Below, piece after piece: positions 38,716 through 47,815 of a stretch of DNA of 64,000 nt. The notes below the pieces were generated by a model. The model searched no databases. It had not been told where the DNA came from and worked only from the letters and a program-made list of their open reading frames with translations. Source of the DNA: DATARH01 sp963773625 (GTDB lineage Bacteria; Pseudomonadota; Alphaproteobacteria; ATCC43930; CGMCC-115725). Position 1 is the stretch's first letter; each line of letters starts with the position of its first letter. The translations under genes were made by a program, and so were the position numbers. The stretch covers positions 1 to 64,000 of the forward strand of contig CAVZCJ010000021.1 in NCBI GenBank assembly GCA_963773625.1. Reading direction: 5' to 3'.

Positions 38716-39260
38716 ATCCTGCTCCTTGGCACATCGTGGATTGCCTGATGTCATCATAGCGGCAATCGGACAGCGTCAACGCAAACACCGGTAGGCTCAA
38801 TCGTCATCCTTGAGTGCCCGCGCACCATGTCGGCGCGAGCCAAGGAACCGTCGCGGGAGCTCTGAAAGACCAAAAGGAGTTCGCGCACAGGTTCCCCATT
38901 GAGAGGCTGCAAAAGCGCGCCCGGGCCCACAGCGGGAAGAAGGCGCGATAGCCGTGATAGCTGAGCCCGGCAATAATGCTGTCCAAAACCCGCTGACCTT
39001 CGAGCACATTGAGGGGCGGCATGCGCTCGATATCGTCGCTGCAAACTATGTGCAGCGTCGGGCGGCTTCGCGGGCGCGCCGGGCTGCGTCGGCCACACGC
39101 GACTTTACCAGCCGCCGGGACATCTCGCCCTCCACATTAAAGGACGCGGACCGATCGCCCAACGCCGGGCCAGTGCAGGAAGCCCGGCCCGCGGCCATCG
39201 CGAAGGACAAGCTCCACCAATCGCCCGCCTTGCAGAAGACCCGAATGCGCGTACCGCCTG
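38716..39260. other. Region without a confident gene, spanning the right island boundary
   Basis: About 545 bases. On the minus strand one frame reads MPPLNVLEGQRVLDSIIAGL then SYHGYRAFFPLWARAR (39022-38919) with natural codon use, preceded by IVCSDDIER without an in-frame start. It looks like a fragment of a gene that was not identified. The remainder holds only shadow frames. The right copy of the 19-base attachment repeat lies at 39210-39228. Confidence 0.4.
39210..39228 (+). repeat. Right attachment site of the tRNA-Ala island
   Basis: AGCTCCACCAATCGCCCGC, identical to 36739-36757, preceded by GGACA and followed by CTTGC, both unlike the tRNA copy. It lies 32 bases from the MFS gene stop. 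Confidence 0.78.
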
Positions 39261-40505
39261 CTATCCGCGGCGGAACAACAATCGCCAATGTCGCCAAGTC
39301 AGACCCAGGACCAGCAGGCCCTCGCAAGCGCTCAAGACTGACGCCCATGGCGCGCCGATCAGTTCGGCCATGATTCCCAGATGTAGAAAGCCGACGAGGC
39401 CGGAGCCGATGCACAGCGACAGCACGCCGTAAAGACGGCTGCGCATCTCGGCCGGGGCGGCGAGATAGATGAGCGTCGCCTGCATCACGCTGAAGCCGGA
39501 GTTGGCGAGCCCAGTCAGCAACAACGCCGAACCCGCGAAAATTGGCTCTGGCGCCAGGGCAAACCCCATCAGCAGCACCAGGTAACTCAGCACCGCGCTG
39601 ATATAGAGCCGATTGAAATGCGGCGGACGCGCCCACAGCGCTATCGCGATCGCGCCGAGGAAAGCCCCAATGCCATCCATGCTGGCGAGCATGCCAATCC
39701 CGCCCGGCGCCAAATGCAGGCTGTCCTGGCCGATGACCGGGATCATGCTGGTGAAGGGCCAGCCGAATACGTTGTAGACGACGGTAACCGTGAGCACCGC
39801 GATGAGGCGCGGATCGTGCCGGGCCAGCAACAATCCCTCGACGACATGCGCGAAGACGGCGCCTTTCGCCGCCGGCGCCAGCGCGTTGCGGTGTTGCAGC
39901 CGCAAGGCCGCGATCAGCGCCAGCGCGTAGCAGCCGACGCTGACCGAAAACGCGCCGGCGATGCCGATATGCGCCAGCATCAGCCCGCCGATCGTCGGGC
40001 CCAGCATGCGGCTCGCGTTGTTGGCGCCGACATCGATGGCCATCGCGGCGCCCATGCGGTCGGGACCGACGACCTCACCGATCATCACCCGGCGCACCGG
40101 GTTGTCGGCGGCCCAGGCGACGCCGTTGGCGAAGCTGGCGACCGCGAGGTGCCAGACTTCGAGGGCATCGGCGTAGGCGAGCCCCGCGACCGCGACCGCG
40201 CTCAACAGCAACGTCACGCCGACCAGGATCTGCGCGGAGCGCCGCTCGAATCGCTCGGCAACCGCGCCGATAATCGGACCGAACAGCACCATCGGCGCCA
40301 TGCGCAACAGGGTCATCATCGCGACCTGAAACGCCGAGCTAGTGTGCTGATAGACAAAGACGCCGACCACCAGCATCTCGAGCCAGCGCACCGCGAAAAC
40401 CACCAGCCCAATCAGCCATAACCGGCGAAAATCGGGCAGATAGATCAGGTGACGCCGTTTGGCGGCCGCGGCGGGCAGCGCGACAAGCGCTGGCAAAGTG
40501 GACAT
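39261..40505 (-). CDS. MFS transporter
   Basis: 414 residues with about 12 transmembrane helices. The first helix is WLIGLVVFAVRWLEMLVVGV, and the loop 2-3 region GPIIGAVAERFERRSAQIL fits the G-x3-D/E-R-x-x-R-R motif of the major facilitator superfamily. AADNPVRRVMIGEVVGPDRM recalls the enterobactin-exporter-like MFS_3 group. Substrate unknown. The ATG at 40505 was chosen because homology starts there; the long upstream open frame is spurious. Its stop lies just outside the island boundary. Confidence 0.88.
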   Translation of the reverse strand: MSTLPALVALPAAAAKRRHLIYLPDFRRLWLIGLVVFAVRWLEMLVVGVFVYQHTSSAFQVAMMTLLRMAPMVLFGPIIGAVAERFERRSAQILVGVTLLLSAVAVAGLAYADALEVWHLAVASFANGVAWAADNPVRRVMIGEVVGPDRMGAAMAIDVGANNASRMLGPTIGGLMLAHIGIAGAFSVSVGCYALALIAALRLQHRNALAPAAKGAVFAHVVEGLLLARHDPRLIAVLTVTVVYNVFGWPFTSMIPVIGQDSLHLAPGGIGMLASMDGIGAFLGAIAIALWARPPHFNRLYISAVLSYLVLLMGFALAPEPIFAGSALLLTGLANSGFSVMQATLIYLAAPAEMRSRLYGVLSLCIGSGLVGFLHLGIMAELIGAPWASVLSACEGLLVLGLTWRHWRLLFRRG

Positions 40506-40623
40506 CGGCTCAAAAGGTCTTCGAGGCGGTTCCCGTGCGCGGCCGGTTGTTGGCCCGGCTGCCACTTTGTAGTCTACACGGGAAGTGGGGCGGCGTGACC
40601 GTTCTTTAGGCAGGGGTGCTGCG

Positions 40624-41385
40624 ATGGATTTGGGACTCAAGGGAAAAAAGGCGCTCGTCACCGGCGGCACGCGCGGCATCGGTCGCGCCATTTGCGAGCA
40701 ACTGGCCGACGAGGGTTGCCACGTCGCGCTGTGTGCGCGCAGTGCCGGCCCCGTGGGCGAAACCGTCGCCGCGCTCGAAAAAAAAGGCGTCAAGGCGTGG
40801 GGTGGAGCGGTGGATGTCGCCGATCTCGCGGCGCTCAAAGCCTGGGTCGGCGAAGCCGCCGGCGCGCTTGGCGGCGTCGATATTTTTGTCGCCAATGTCA
40901 GCGCCCTGGCACAGGGCATGGACGAGAACGCCTGGCGCAAGGGCTTTGAGATCGACGTGATGTCAACCGTGTTCGGTTGCGAGGCGGCGGTGCCCTTCCT
41001 CGAGAAATCGGCGGCCGGCGCGATTGTCGTCGTCGGCAGTACGGCGATGGCCGAGGTGTACGGCCCCACCCGCTCCTACGCCGCGGTAAAGGCGGCGGTG
41101 ATCCCCTACGTGAAGGGGTTGGCGCGCAACCTCGCCGCCAAAAATATCCGCGCCAACGTGGTGTCGCCGGGCAATGTCTATTTCAAGGGCGGAGTATGGA
41201 ACATCGTCGAGGAGCGCAATCCCGAGATGTTCAAATCGATGCTGGCACGCAATCCGACCGGGCGAATGGGTACGCCGCAGGAGATCGCCGACGCGGTCGC
41301 GTTCCTCGCCAGCCCACGGGCGAGTTTCATCACCGGCACCAACCTGATCATCGACGGTGCCCTCACCCAGCGGGTGCAGTTCTAG
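40624..41385 (+). CDS. SDR family oxidoreductase
   Basis: 253 residues, classical short-chain dehydrogenase/reductase. Cofactor loop VTGGTRGIGRAICEQL near residue 12, and N-A-x-G is replaced by FVANVSALAQG. The catalytic Ser lies in VVVGSTAMAEVYG and the Y-x3-K motif in RSYAAVKAAVIPY. C-terminal FITGTNLIIDGALTQ is typical of 3-oxoacyl-ACP reductase-like members. Likely NADP(H)-dependent; substrate unknown. Convergent with the histidine kinase gene (4-base overlap). Confidence 0.9.
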   Translation: MDLGLKGKKALVTGGTRGIGRAICEQLADEGCHVALCARSAGPVGETVAALEKKGVKAWGGAVDVADLAALKAWVGEAAGALGGVDIFVANVSALAQGMDENAWRKGFEIDVMSTVFGCEAAVPFLEKSAAGAIVVVGSTAMAEVYGPTRSYAAVKAAVIPYVKGLARNLAAKNIRANVVSPGNVYFKGGVWNIVEERNPEMFKSMLARNPTGRMGTPQEIADAVAFLASPRASFITGTNLIIDGALTQRVQF

Positions 41386-43067
41386 GCCGCCCGCGGCGCA
41401 GCCTTTTCTTTCGCCTCCTTGGCCGCAGGCGCGGCGGCGCCGGGCGCGGCGAAGGCGGCGCTCGCCGGCAAAGTGACGGTCGCCGTGGTGCCGGCATCGA
41501 GACGGCTGGCCAGAGTCAAGTCCCCGCCATGGAGCCGCACCAGTGAACGCGCCAGGGACAGACCAAGCCCCGTGCCGGGTTGTCGGCGCGTCAGGTGGGC
41601 GCCGGCCCGGCCGAACGGCTCAAAGGCATGGAGCACCTCCCCAGCCGTCATGCCGGTCCCGGTATCGGCGACCTCAATGGCGACACCGCCCTCCGGACGC
41701 GCGGTGCAGCGCAACTCGACCCTGCCGCCAGCCGGCGTGTACTTGATCGCATTCGACAGAAGATTGACCAGCACCTGCTTTATCGCCCGTGGGTCGACAT
41801 TTAGGTCGGGGCAAGTGCCGAGCCCGGTTGCGGTTAGCGTCACCTTGCGCTGCTCGGCGAGCAGCTCGACAAGGTCGAGCGCCGAGCGGGCAAGGGCTGC
41901 CGCCGAGACGCGCATTGGCGTGATCTCTACCTTGCCTGCCTCGATCCGGGCGTTGTCGAGGAGATCGTTGATCAGCGACAGCAGATGCGAGCCCGCATCG
42001 TTAATGAGGCCGGCATATTCGAGATAGCGCGCGTTGCCGAGCGGCCCGAACATCTGTTGCCGGATGGTCTCGGAGAACCCGAGGATCGCGTTCAGCGGCG
42101 TGCGCAGCTCGTGCGCGACCTCGGCGAGGAAACGCGACTTCGTCCGAGTGATCTCATCGGCGCGCTCGGCCGCCGCCGCGGTCGTCTCCAGTCTGTCGCG
42201 CAATTTGCGCTCGACCGAAGCGCGCCGCTGGGTTTCGCGCCGCGCCGCCCGATCCCGCTTGTCGAGAAGGATTGCCAAACCCAATGCGGCGACGATCGCG
42301 ACGATCGCGATCAGCACGAAGGGAACGGCGCCGCGCAGCGCTCCGACAGGATCGGTCATGGGCGGTCGATAACGCAGCATCAGTGGCAAGCCAGCAATCG
42401 CTTCGAGCTGGTCGCCGGGCGCGGCGACCTCGGCGTCAGTACCGAAAAGAGGCGCGCCGTCGGCGGTGACGATCTCGGCATGGCCGCTCGACAGACGTTC
42501 GAGCGGGGCTATTCCGTTTCGATCAAAGACGACGACGGCGATCCCGCCGGAAAATCCGTCGGCGCCAACCCACGGCTGCGCAATCGCGACAAGCTTGGTA
42601 TCGGCGGTACCGATGTCGGTGACGACGAGAGGCGCAACGCCGGGGCGGAAAGCAACGACGCCGGCGACGGCATTGCCCAGCTCGGCGAGCCGGCCAGCAT
42701 CGAGGCCGGTCGCAGCGCTCGCCAGCGGAGCGCCGGCCGGGTCCAATAGCAGGACGGCGCGCAGCCCTGGTGGCAAAGCGGGAAGGGCGCCGTCATCGGA
42801 CGACCCGGCGGTTTTCGCATCGGTCATGCGGCGCAGCAGTTGGCGGTCGCGATCGAAAGCGGCCTGCGCCGTGTCGACGGCGTCGGTGGCCACCTGAGCC
42901 GCCAGCCGTTGATCCGCGGCTCGGCGGCCGGCGATGCCGAGTGCGGCCAACGCGATAACGGCGAAAATCGCGATCGTGGCCAGCGCGACAATCGCGCTGC
43001 GGCCGCCGCGGAAACCTGCGGCGCGGCGCGTATCGGCAAGGCGTAGTGTCATCGGCCGAATGTCCAT
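41382..43067 (-). CDS. Membrane sensor histidine kinase
   Basis: 561 residues. First helix AIVALATIAIFAVIALAALG near residues 25-45, a periplasmic domain of about 195 residues, and a second helix AVPFVLIAIVAIVAALGLAI near 247-267. The phosphoacceptor is in AEVAHELRTPLNAILGFSET (His near 318). The ATPase domain carries NLLSNAIKYTPAGG, VADTGTGMTAGEV and GTGLGLSLARSLVRLHGG. No cognate response regulator is adjacent. The C-terminus is Ala-rich (AAPGAAAPAAKEAKEKAA). Confidence 0.9.
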   Translation of the reverse strand: MDIRPMTLRLADTRRAAGFRGGRSAIVALATIAIFAVIALAALGIAGRRAADQRLAAQVATDAVDTAQAAFDRDRQLLRRMTDAKTAGSSDDGALPALPPGLRAVLLLDPAGAPLASAATGLDAGRLAELGNAVAGVVAFRPGVAPLVVTDIGTADTKLVAIAQPWVGADGFSGGIAVVVFDRNGIAPLERLSSGHAEIVTADGAPLFGTDAEVAAPGDQLEAIAGLPLMLRYRPPMTDPVGALRGAVPFVLIAIVAIVAALGLAILLDKRDRAARRETQRRASVERKLRDRLETTAAAAERADEITRTKSRFLAEVAHELRTPLNAILGFSETIRQQMFGPLGNARYLEYAGLINDAGSHLLSLINDLLDNARIEAGKVEITPMRVSAAALARSALDLVELLAEQRKVTLTATGLGTCPDLNVDPRAIKQVLVNLLSNAIKYTPAGGRVELRCTARPEGGVAIEVADTGTGMTAGEVLHAFEPFGRAGAHLTRRQPGTGLGLSLARSLVRLHGGDLTLASRLDAGTTATVTLPASAAFAAPGAAAPAAKEAKEKAAPRAA

Positions 43068-43148
43068 GGCCCGAAGAGGCTCACGGTCGTAATTAGTCAG
43101 TCATCAAGGTTAATTTTGCGTTTAAACGTGGCAAATGCGCGCCGTTTC

Positions 43149-43394
43149 TCACCGCGGTACGCACCCATAAATGGCGAGGTTCTTCTCGGCCGAATAGGAG
43201 CGCAACGCCGGCACGCGCTCATACGCGGCGCAGTGCTGGCGCGCCAGCGGCTGCGTTGCGCTGACATCGCCGTAATACTGAATGACTACACCCTCGGCTT
43301 TGCCGTCCATCATGATGACGTTCTTAGGCTGCTGCGCGCACCCCGTCAGCGCGACGCAGCATGTCAACGTGACGAGGGCCATTCGGCGGTTCAT
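43149..43394 (-). CDS. Small lipoprotein
   Basis: 81 residues. The lipoprotein signal peptide ALVTLTCCVALTGCAQQPKN has the lipobox L-T-G-C. The mature part (NVIMMDGKAEGVVIQYYGDV, RQHCAAYERVPALRSYSAEK) has two cysteines. GGAGGGG sits 6 bases before the ATG at 43394. Similar short lipoproteins are common in alphaproteobacteria, with no known role. Divergent from dgcN. Confidence 0.78.
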   Translation of the reverse strand: MNRRMALVTLTCCVALTGCAQQPKNVIMMDGKAEGVVIQYYGDVSATQPLARQHCAAYERVPALRSYSAEKNLAIYGCVPR

Positions 43395-43511
43395 CAATCC
43401 CCTCCACCGACCGCAGCTTGGCGGCTCGACCGCTGGCTGTCGACCCTTTCCCGGCGTGCGCCGGTTCCTTAAGATCGAGGCCATGAGTCCCCCGGCCGAA
43501 TGGGTTGGCCC

Positions 43512-44513
43512 ATGACCCTTCGCACGCCCTATCTCCTGTTTATCGGCGATGCGCCCGATCAGCTCGCCGCCAAGACCGCCGCCGGTGTCGCGTTCTGGCG
43601 GCCTGAGGCCTGTCTCGGACAGCTGCGCCTCCCGGGTTGCAAGGCTGACCTCAACCTTCCCGAGATGACGGTCAAGGAAGCGGCGAATGCTGGGGTCAAG
43701 ACGGTCATCGTCGGCACCACCAATCGCGGCGGTGTTCTTGGCGAGGACTGGGAGCCACTGCTTGTGCAGGCACTCGAACTCGGCATGGATCTAGCGAGCG
43801 GACTGCACCATCGTCTGTCCGACATACCAGTATTGCGCGAGACGGCGGCGCGCCGCGGCCGGGAGATCGCCGACGTCCGCCACCCCGATCGCGAATTCCC
43901 GGTCGGCAACGGCCTCAAGCGGCCCGGCAAACGCCTGCTCACCGTTGGCACGGACTGCTCGATCGGCAAGATGTTCACCGCGCTCGCCATCGATAAGGAG
44001 CTGCGCGCGCGCGGCAGGAAATCCGACTTTCGCGCCACCGGACAGACCGGCATCCTCATCGCCGGCGACGGCGTGTCGATTGACGCGGTGGTCTCCGACT
44101 TCGTGTCGGGTGCGGTCGAATGGCTCTGCCCGGCGAACGAACCCGATCATTGGGACGTCATCGAGGGCCAGGGTTCGCTGTTCCACGCCTCCTATGCCGG
44201 GGTGACACTCGGGCTGATTCATGGCGCGCAGCCCGACGCGCTGGTTGTCTGCCATGAGCCGACCCGTCCGCATATGCGGGGTCTGCCGACTTACAAACTG
44301 CCCGATCTGAAATTGTGCATCGAGCGCAACATCGAGGCAGCGCAGTTGACCAACCCGGCGGCGCGTTGCGTTGGTCTCAGCATCAATACCGCCGGCCTGG
44401 ATGGCGCGGCCGCGCGCGATTATCTGCGCGAGACCGAGGATCGGCTGGCGCTGCCTTGCGTCGATCCGGTGCGCACCGGGGTCGGCGCCATCGTCGACAA
44501 GCTCGACGCCTGA
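43512..44513 (+). CDS. dgcN: DUF1611 protein, DgcN-type N-acetyltransferase
   Basis: 333 residues. LTVGTDCSIGKMFTALAIDK is a P-loop-like motif near residue 143, and DFRATGQTGILIAGDGVSID, VIEGQGSLFHASYAGVTLG and CHEPTRPHMRGLP are the DUF1611 pattern. DUF1611 members next to a dipeptide-epimerase-like enzyme have been described as DgcN, which N-acetylates D-glutamate before DgcA racemises it and L-glutamate is released. Assignment rests on this family knowledge and the adjacent dgcA-like gene, 3 bases downstream. The ATG at 43512 (MTLRTP) was preferred to 43500. Confidence 0.8.
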   Translation: MTLRTPYLLFIGDAPDQLAAKTAAGVAFWRPEACLGQLRLPGCKADLNLPEMTVKEAANAGVKTVIVGTTNRGGVLGEDWEPLLVQALELGMDLASGLHHRLSDIPVLRETAARRGREIADVRHPDREFPVGNGLKRPGKRLLTVGTDCSIGKMFTALAIDKELRARGRKSDFRATGQTGILIAGDGVSIDAVVSDFVSGAVEWLCPANEPDHWDVIEGQGSLFHASYAGVTLGLIHGAQPDALVVCHEPTRPHMRGLPTYKLPDLKLCIERNIEAAQLTNPAARCVGLSINTAGLDGAAARDYLRETEDRLALPCVDPVRTGVGAIVDKLDA

Positions 44514-44516
44514 CGC

Positions 44517-45509
44517 ATGGCGCCATCGCCGCAGCGTCTCACGGTCAACCGCCGCGCCTGGCCGCTCGCGCAGGCGTTCACGATATCGCGCGGCAGCCGG
44601 ACGACCGCCGAGGTCGTGGTCGCCGAGATTTTCGACGGCGACTATCGCGGTCGCGGCGAATGCGTGCCCTATCCGCGCTACGGCGAGAGCGTCGATAGCG
44701 TCGTTGCCGCGCTGGAGGCAATGAAGGGAGCCGTCTTCTCGGGGCTCGACCGGGAAGCGCTGCAGCGCGCGATGCCGCCTGGCGCGGCGCGTAACGCGCT
44801 CGACGCCGCGTTCTGGGACATCGAGGCCAAGCGCACCGATCGCCGCGTCTCCGATCTCGCCGGGGTCGGCCCGATGAAGCCGCTCGTCACGGCTTTCACG
44901 CTCTCGCTCGATACGCCGGAGCGAATGGGTCAGGCCGCCGCGGCGCAGAAATCGCGGCCGCTGCTCAAGCTGAAGCTGACCGGCGACGGCGATCTCGACC
45001 GGGTCGCGGCGGTGCGCGAGAACGCGCCGGCCGCGCGGCTGATCGTCGACGCGAACGAGGGATGGAGCGAGCGCCATCTGGCGGAAGTGATGCCACGTCT
45101 CGCCGAATTCGGCGTCGAATTGATCGAGCAGCCGCTGCCGGCCGGCAACGACAATGCACTCGCCGGGCTGCCGCATCCGATTCCCATTTGCGCCGACGAA
45201 TCCTGCCATGTCGCCGCCGATCTCGATCGCCTCGTCGGCAAATACGACGCCATCAATATCAAACTCGACAAGACTGGCGGCCTTACCGAGGCGCTCGAAC
45301 TAGCAAAGGCGGCGCGCGAGCGCGGCTTCGCGATCATGGTCGGTTGCATGATCGGCACGTCGTTGGCGATGGCGCCGGCGATGCTGGTGGCGCAGCAAGC
45401 CAGCGTCGTCGATCTCGACGGGCCGCTATTGCTTGCCGCGGACCGCAACCAGGGGCTGCGCTATGAGGGCAGCCTCGTTTACCCGCCGGAACCCAGATTA
45501 TGGGGCTAG
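44517..45509 (+). CDS. dgcA: Enolase-superfamily racemase/epimerase, DgcA-type
   Basis: 330 residues of the dipeptide epimerase/muconate-lactonising subgroup. The barrel catalytic residues are visible: LLKLKLTGDGDLD (K-x-K), metal ligands in LIVDANEGWSE, LIEQPLPAGND and CADESCH, and the opposite Lys in INIKLDKTGG. Family members include L-Ala-D/L-Glu epimerase; the partner DgcN gene suggests N-acetyl-D-glutamate racemase. Begins 3 bases after dgcN, and its end overlaps the next gene by 10 bases. Confidence 0.85.
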   Translation: MAPSPQRLTVNRRAWPLAQAFTISRGSRTTAEVVVAEIFDGDYRGRGECVPYPRYGESVDSVVAALEAMKGAVFSGLDREALQRAMPPGAARNALDAAFWDIEAKRTDRRVSDLAGVGPMKPLVTAFTLSLDTPERMGQAAAAQKSRPLLKLKLTGDGDLDRVAAVRENAPAARLIVDANEGWSERHLAEVMPRLAEFGVELIEQPLPAGNDNALAGLPHPIPICADESCHVAADLDRLVGKYDAINIKLDKTGGLTEALELAKAARERGFAIMVGCMIGTSLAMAPAMLVAQQASVVDLDGPLLLAADRNQGLRYEGSLVYPPEPRLWG

Positions 45510-46165
45510 GCGATCCCGTCTTCGCGCCCCAGGGATTGGACGACGGTATCGCGGCGCTCGCCGGTGAGCCGGTCTTCGCCGCGATCCTCGACCGGGCCGG
45601 CCCGCCCCGGTTTCGCCGTCGTCGCAACGGGTTCGAGACCCTGCTCCACATTATCCTCGAGCAGCAAGTGTCGATCGACGCCGCGGCGGCGATGTTCCGC
45701 CGCCTCAATACGACGTGCGATCCGCTGTCGCCTACGACGTTTCTCGCGCTCGACGACGCGACCTTGCGTCGCTGCGGCTTCAGCCGGCAGAAGGCCGCCT
45801 ACGGCCGTGGGCTTGCTGACGCGGTGGCCAACGGCTCGCTCGATTTCGCCCGGCTCGCCGAGGCTCCCGACGACGATGCGCTGGCCGCCCTGGTCGCGCT
45901 GAAGGGTATCGGCCGATGGAGCGCGGAGATCTATCTGATCTTCGGGCTAGGCCGCGACGATGTCTGGCCCGCCGCCGATCTCGGCTTGCAGTTTGGTGTC
46001 GCCAGCGAGCTGGGGCTCGGGACCCGGCTTTCGGAGCGTGAGCTGCGCGAGATCGGCGACCGGTGGCGCCCTTGGCGGACCGTCGCGGCGTGCCTGTTCT
46101 GGCAATCCTATCTGCACGCCCGTAAACGCAGCGCGCCGGCGCTGCCCGCCGAGCTCTATGCCTGA
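45500..46165 (+). CDS. DNA-3-methyladenine glycosylase II (AlkA-like)
   Basis: 221 residues. Helix-hairpin-helix glycosylase with LLHIILEQQVSIDAAAAMFR, the hairpin LVALKGIGRWSAEIYLIFGL and the catalytic Asp in VWPAADLGLQFG. Excises alkylated bases in base-excision repair. Without the AlkA N-terminal domain, it resembles the short bacterial glycosylases. The ATG lies inside the end of dgcA, so it is translationally coupled to the D-glutamate genes. Confidence 0.9.
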   Translation: MGLGDPVFAPQGLDDGIAALAGEPVFAAILDRAGPPRFRRRRNGFETLLHIILEQQVSIDAAAAMFRRLNTTCDPLSPTTFLALDDATLRRCGFSRQKAAYGRGLADAVANGSLDFARLAEAPDDDALAALVALKGIGRWSAEIYLIFGLGRDDVWPAADLGLQFGVASELGLGTRLSERELREIGDRWRPWRTVAACLFWQSYLHARKRSAPALPAELYA

Positions 46166-46168
46166 GTT

Positions 46169-47149
46169 TCAGGATTTCGGCAGGGTGATGACCTGGCCCG
46201 GGTAGATCAGGTTCGGGTCGCGGATGTGCTCCTTATTGGCCCCGAAAATCACTGTGTATTGGGTGCCGTTGCCGTAGGTCTGGCGCGCGATCATCCACAG
46301 CGAGTTGCCGGTTTGCACCGTGTACTTGCCGGTGCGGATGTTGGGCGTGGCACTGGCCGTCGCCGTTTGCGGTTCGAACGGCTCCGCCACCCGTTGGGCA
46401 ACCGACCCGTCCGCGTTGAGCTGATCGACGCGCAGCTCGATCTTGCCCGTCGCTTGCGGGTGGGGTGACACGGAGGACCATTTCCCCGCGGGATCGGCGG
46501 TAATCGTGGCGACAAGCTGATTGTCGGCGTAGACCCGCAATGTCGCGCCCGCGGGAGCATGCCCGGAGAGCATCAACTTGCCGTTGGCGCCGTATTCGGC
46601 GGTGTCGAGCGACAGGGTTCCGCCGGTCGCGTTGGGAGTCTGCAGTGCTTGCGCCGGCTCGTTGGCATTGCCTGGCATCAGCACCGCGACCGTGCCGGCG
46701 CCTTGCGGCGTGGCGACCGCGAGAGCCACCGTGTCGGTCGATTTGGTTTTGGCGCCGGTCTTCGGCTCGACCGCTTCCAGGCTGAGTTGCCGCTCTCCCG
46801 GGGACATTGGATCGGTCGGCACCAGCACCCACTCGCCGCGGTCGTCCGCGGTAACCTGGCCGAGCGGTTTGTCGCCATCGAGCACGGTCACCTTGGCGCC
46901 AGGCGCGGCGCGGCCGGCGATCACCGCATGGCCGCTGGGATCGACCTTGACGATGTCAAAGCTTGGCACGACCGGACTGGGAGCGGACGGTGTCGGAGCC
47001 GGCGGCGGGGCGGCTGCTTGCGGCGGCGGGGCTTCGGCCGGTAGTGGAGGCACGACCTTCGTGGGCGGGACGCTATTGCTCCACAGGATGAACGCCACGC
47101 CGGCGATCACCACCGCTCCACCTAGCAGCCACGAGATTAAACGTCGCAC
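46169..47149 (-). CDS. LysM peptidoglycan-binding protein
   Basis: 326 residues. A membrane anchor or signal LISWLLGGAVVIAGVAFILW, then a Pro/Ala-rich linker, then Ig-like/BON-like beta modules (VIAGRAAPGAKVTVLDGDKP and LSGHAPAGATLRVYADNQLV). The C-terminal LysM domain is YTVQTGNSLWMIARQTYGNG with LIYPGQVITLPKS. Likely periplasmic or membrane-anchored and bound to peptidoglycan. The GTG at 47149 gives a proper signal start; the longer frame upstream is spurious. Convergent with the glycosylase gene. Confidence 0.87.
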   Translation of the reverse strand: MRRLISWLLGGAVVIAGVAFILWSNSVPPTKVVPPLPAEAPPPQAAAPPPAPTPSAPSPVVPSFDIVKVDPSGHAVIAGRAAPGAKVTVLDGDKPLGQVTADDRGEWVLVPTDPMSPGERQLSLEAVEPKTGAKTKSTDTVALAVATPQGAGTVAVLMPGNANEPAQALQTPNATGGTLSLDTAEYGANGKLMLSGHAPAGATLRVYADNQLVATITADPAGKWSSVSPHPQATGKIELRVDQLNADGSVAQRVAEPFEPQTATASATPNIRTGKYTVQTGNSLWMIARQTYGNGTQYTVIFGANKEHIRDPNLIYPGQVITLPKS

Positions 47150-47266
47150 CGATACGCTACCGCGATGTTCGCTCGGATGCGGCGGGAGTGTATGCCCCGG
47201 CAAGCCCGCTTGCAATCGGCCCCGGTTCGGGGGATGAGGATCGCTCGCGAGAAAGAAGGGAATTTG

Positions 47267-47815
47267 GTGGCAAATTCGATCCGGCGGCTCTGTGTTTATT
47301 GCGGCTCTTCGATCGGCGCCGACCCGCGTTATCGCGAGGCGGCGGCCGCGCTTGGCGCCGGGCTCGCCGCCGCCGGCATCGAGCTCGTCTATGGCGGCGG
47401 GCGCAACGGGCTGATGGGCGCGGTCGCCGATGCGGTGCTGGCCGGCGGCGGCACCGCGATCGGGGTTATCCCGCGCCACCTGCAAGATCGCGAGGTGGCG
47501 CATCTAGGCCTTAGCGAACTCGTCATCGTCGACACAATGCACCAGCGCAAGCAGGCGATGGCCGAGCGCGCCGATGCGTTCGCGGTCCTGCCTGGCGGCA
47601 TCGGCACGCTCGACGAGACGGTCGAAATCCTGTCCTGGCGGCAATTGGGCCTCCACGACAAACCGGTCTACATCGTCGATATCGCCGGGTACTGGTCGCC
47701 GCTCGCGGTCCTGTTCGAGCATGTAGTGACGCAGAATTTCGCCGCGCCGCTGGTTCCGCGCCTGGTCGATTTCGTACCGGATGTCGGGGCATTGTTGGCC
47801 AAGTTCAGTCGCTAG
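47267..47815 (+). CDS. LOG family protein (TIGR00730)
   Basis: About 182 residues. IRRLCVYCGSSIGADPRYRE opens the Rossmann fold; ELVYGGGRNGLMGAVADAVL, MHQRKQAMAERADAFAVLPG and the catalytic GGIGTLDETVEILSWRQLG (PGG-x-GT-x3-E) are all present. Such enzymes hydrolyse nucleoside 5'-monophosphates, releasing a base and ribose phosphate (cytokinin-activating type). GTG 47267 follows AAGAAGGG; ATG 47234 is the alternative. Divergent from the LysM gene. Confidence 0.9.
   Translation: MANSIRRLCVYCGSSIGADPRYREAAAALGAGLAAAGIELVYGGGRNGLMGAVADAVLAGGGTAIGVIPRHLQDREVAHLGLSELVIVDTMHQRKQAMAERADAFAVLPGGIGTLDETVEILSWRQLGLHDKPVYIVDIAGYWSPLAVLFEHVVTQNFAAPLVPRLVDFVPDVGALLAKFSR

Noticed and set aside
39046..39636. 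196-codon minus-strand frame
   Set aside because: Overlaps the MFS gene in another frame and has no recognisable protein pattern.
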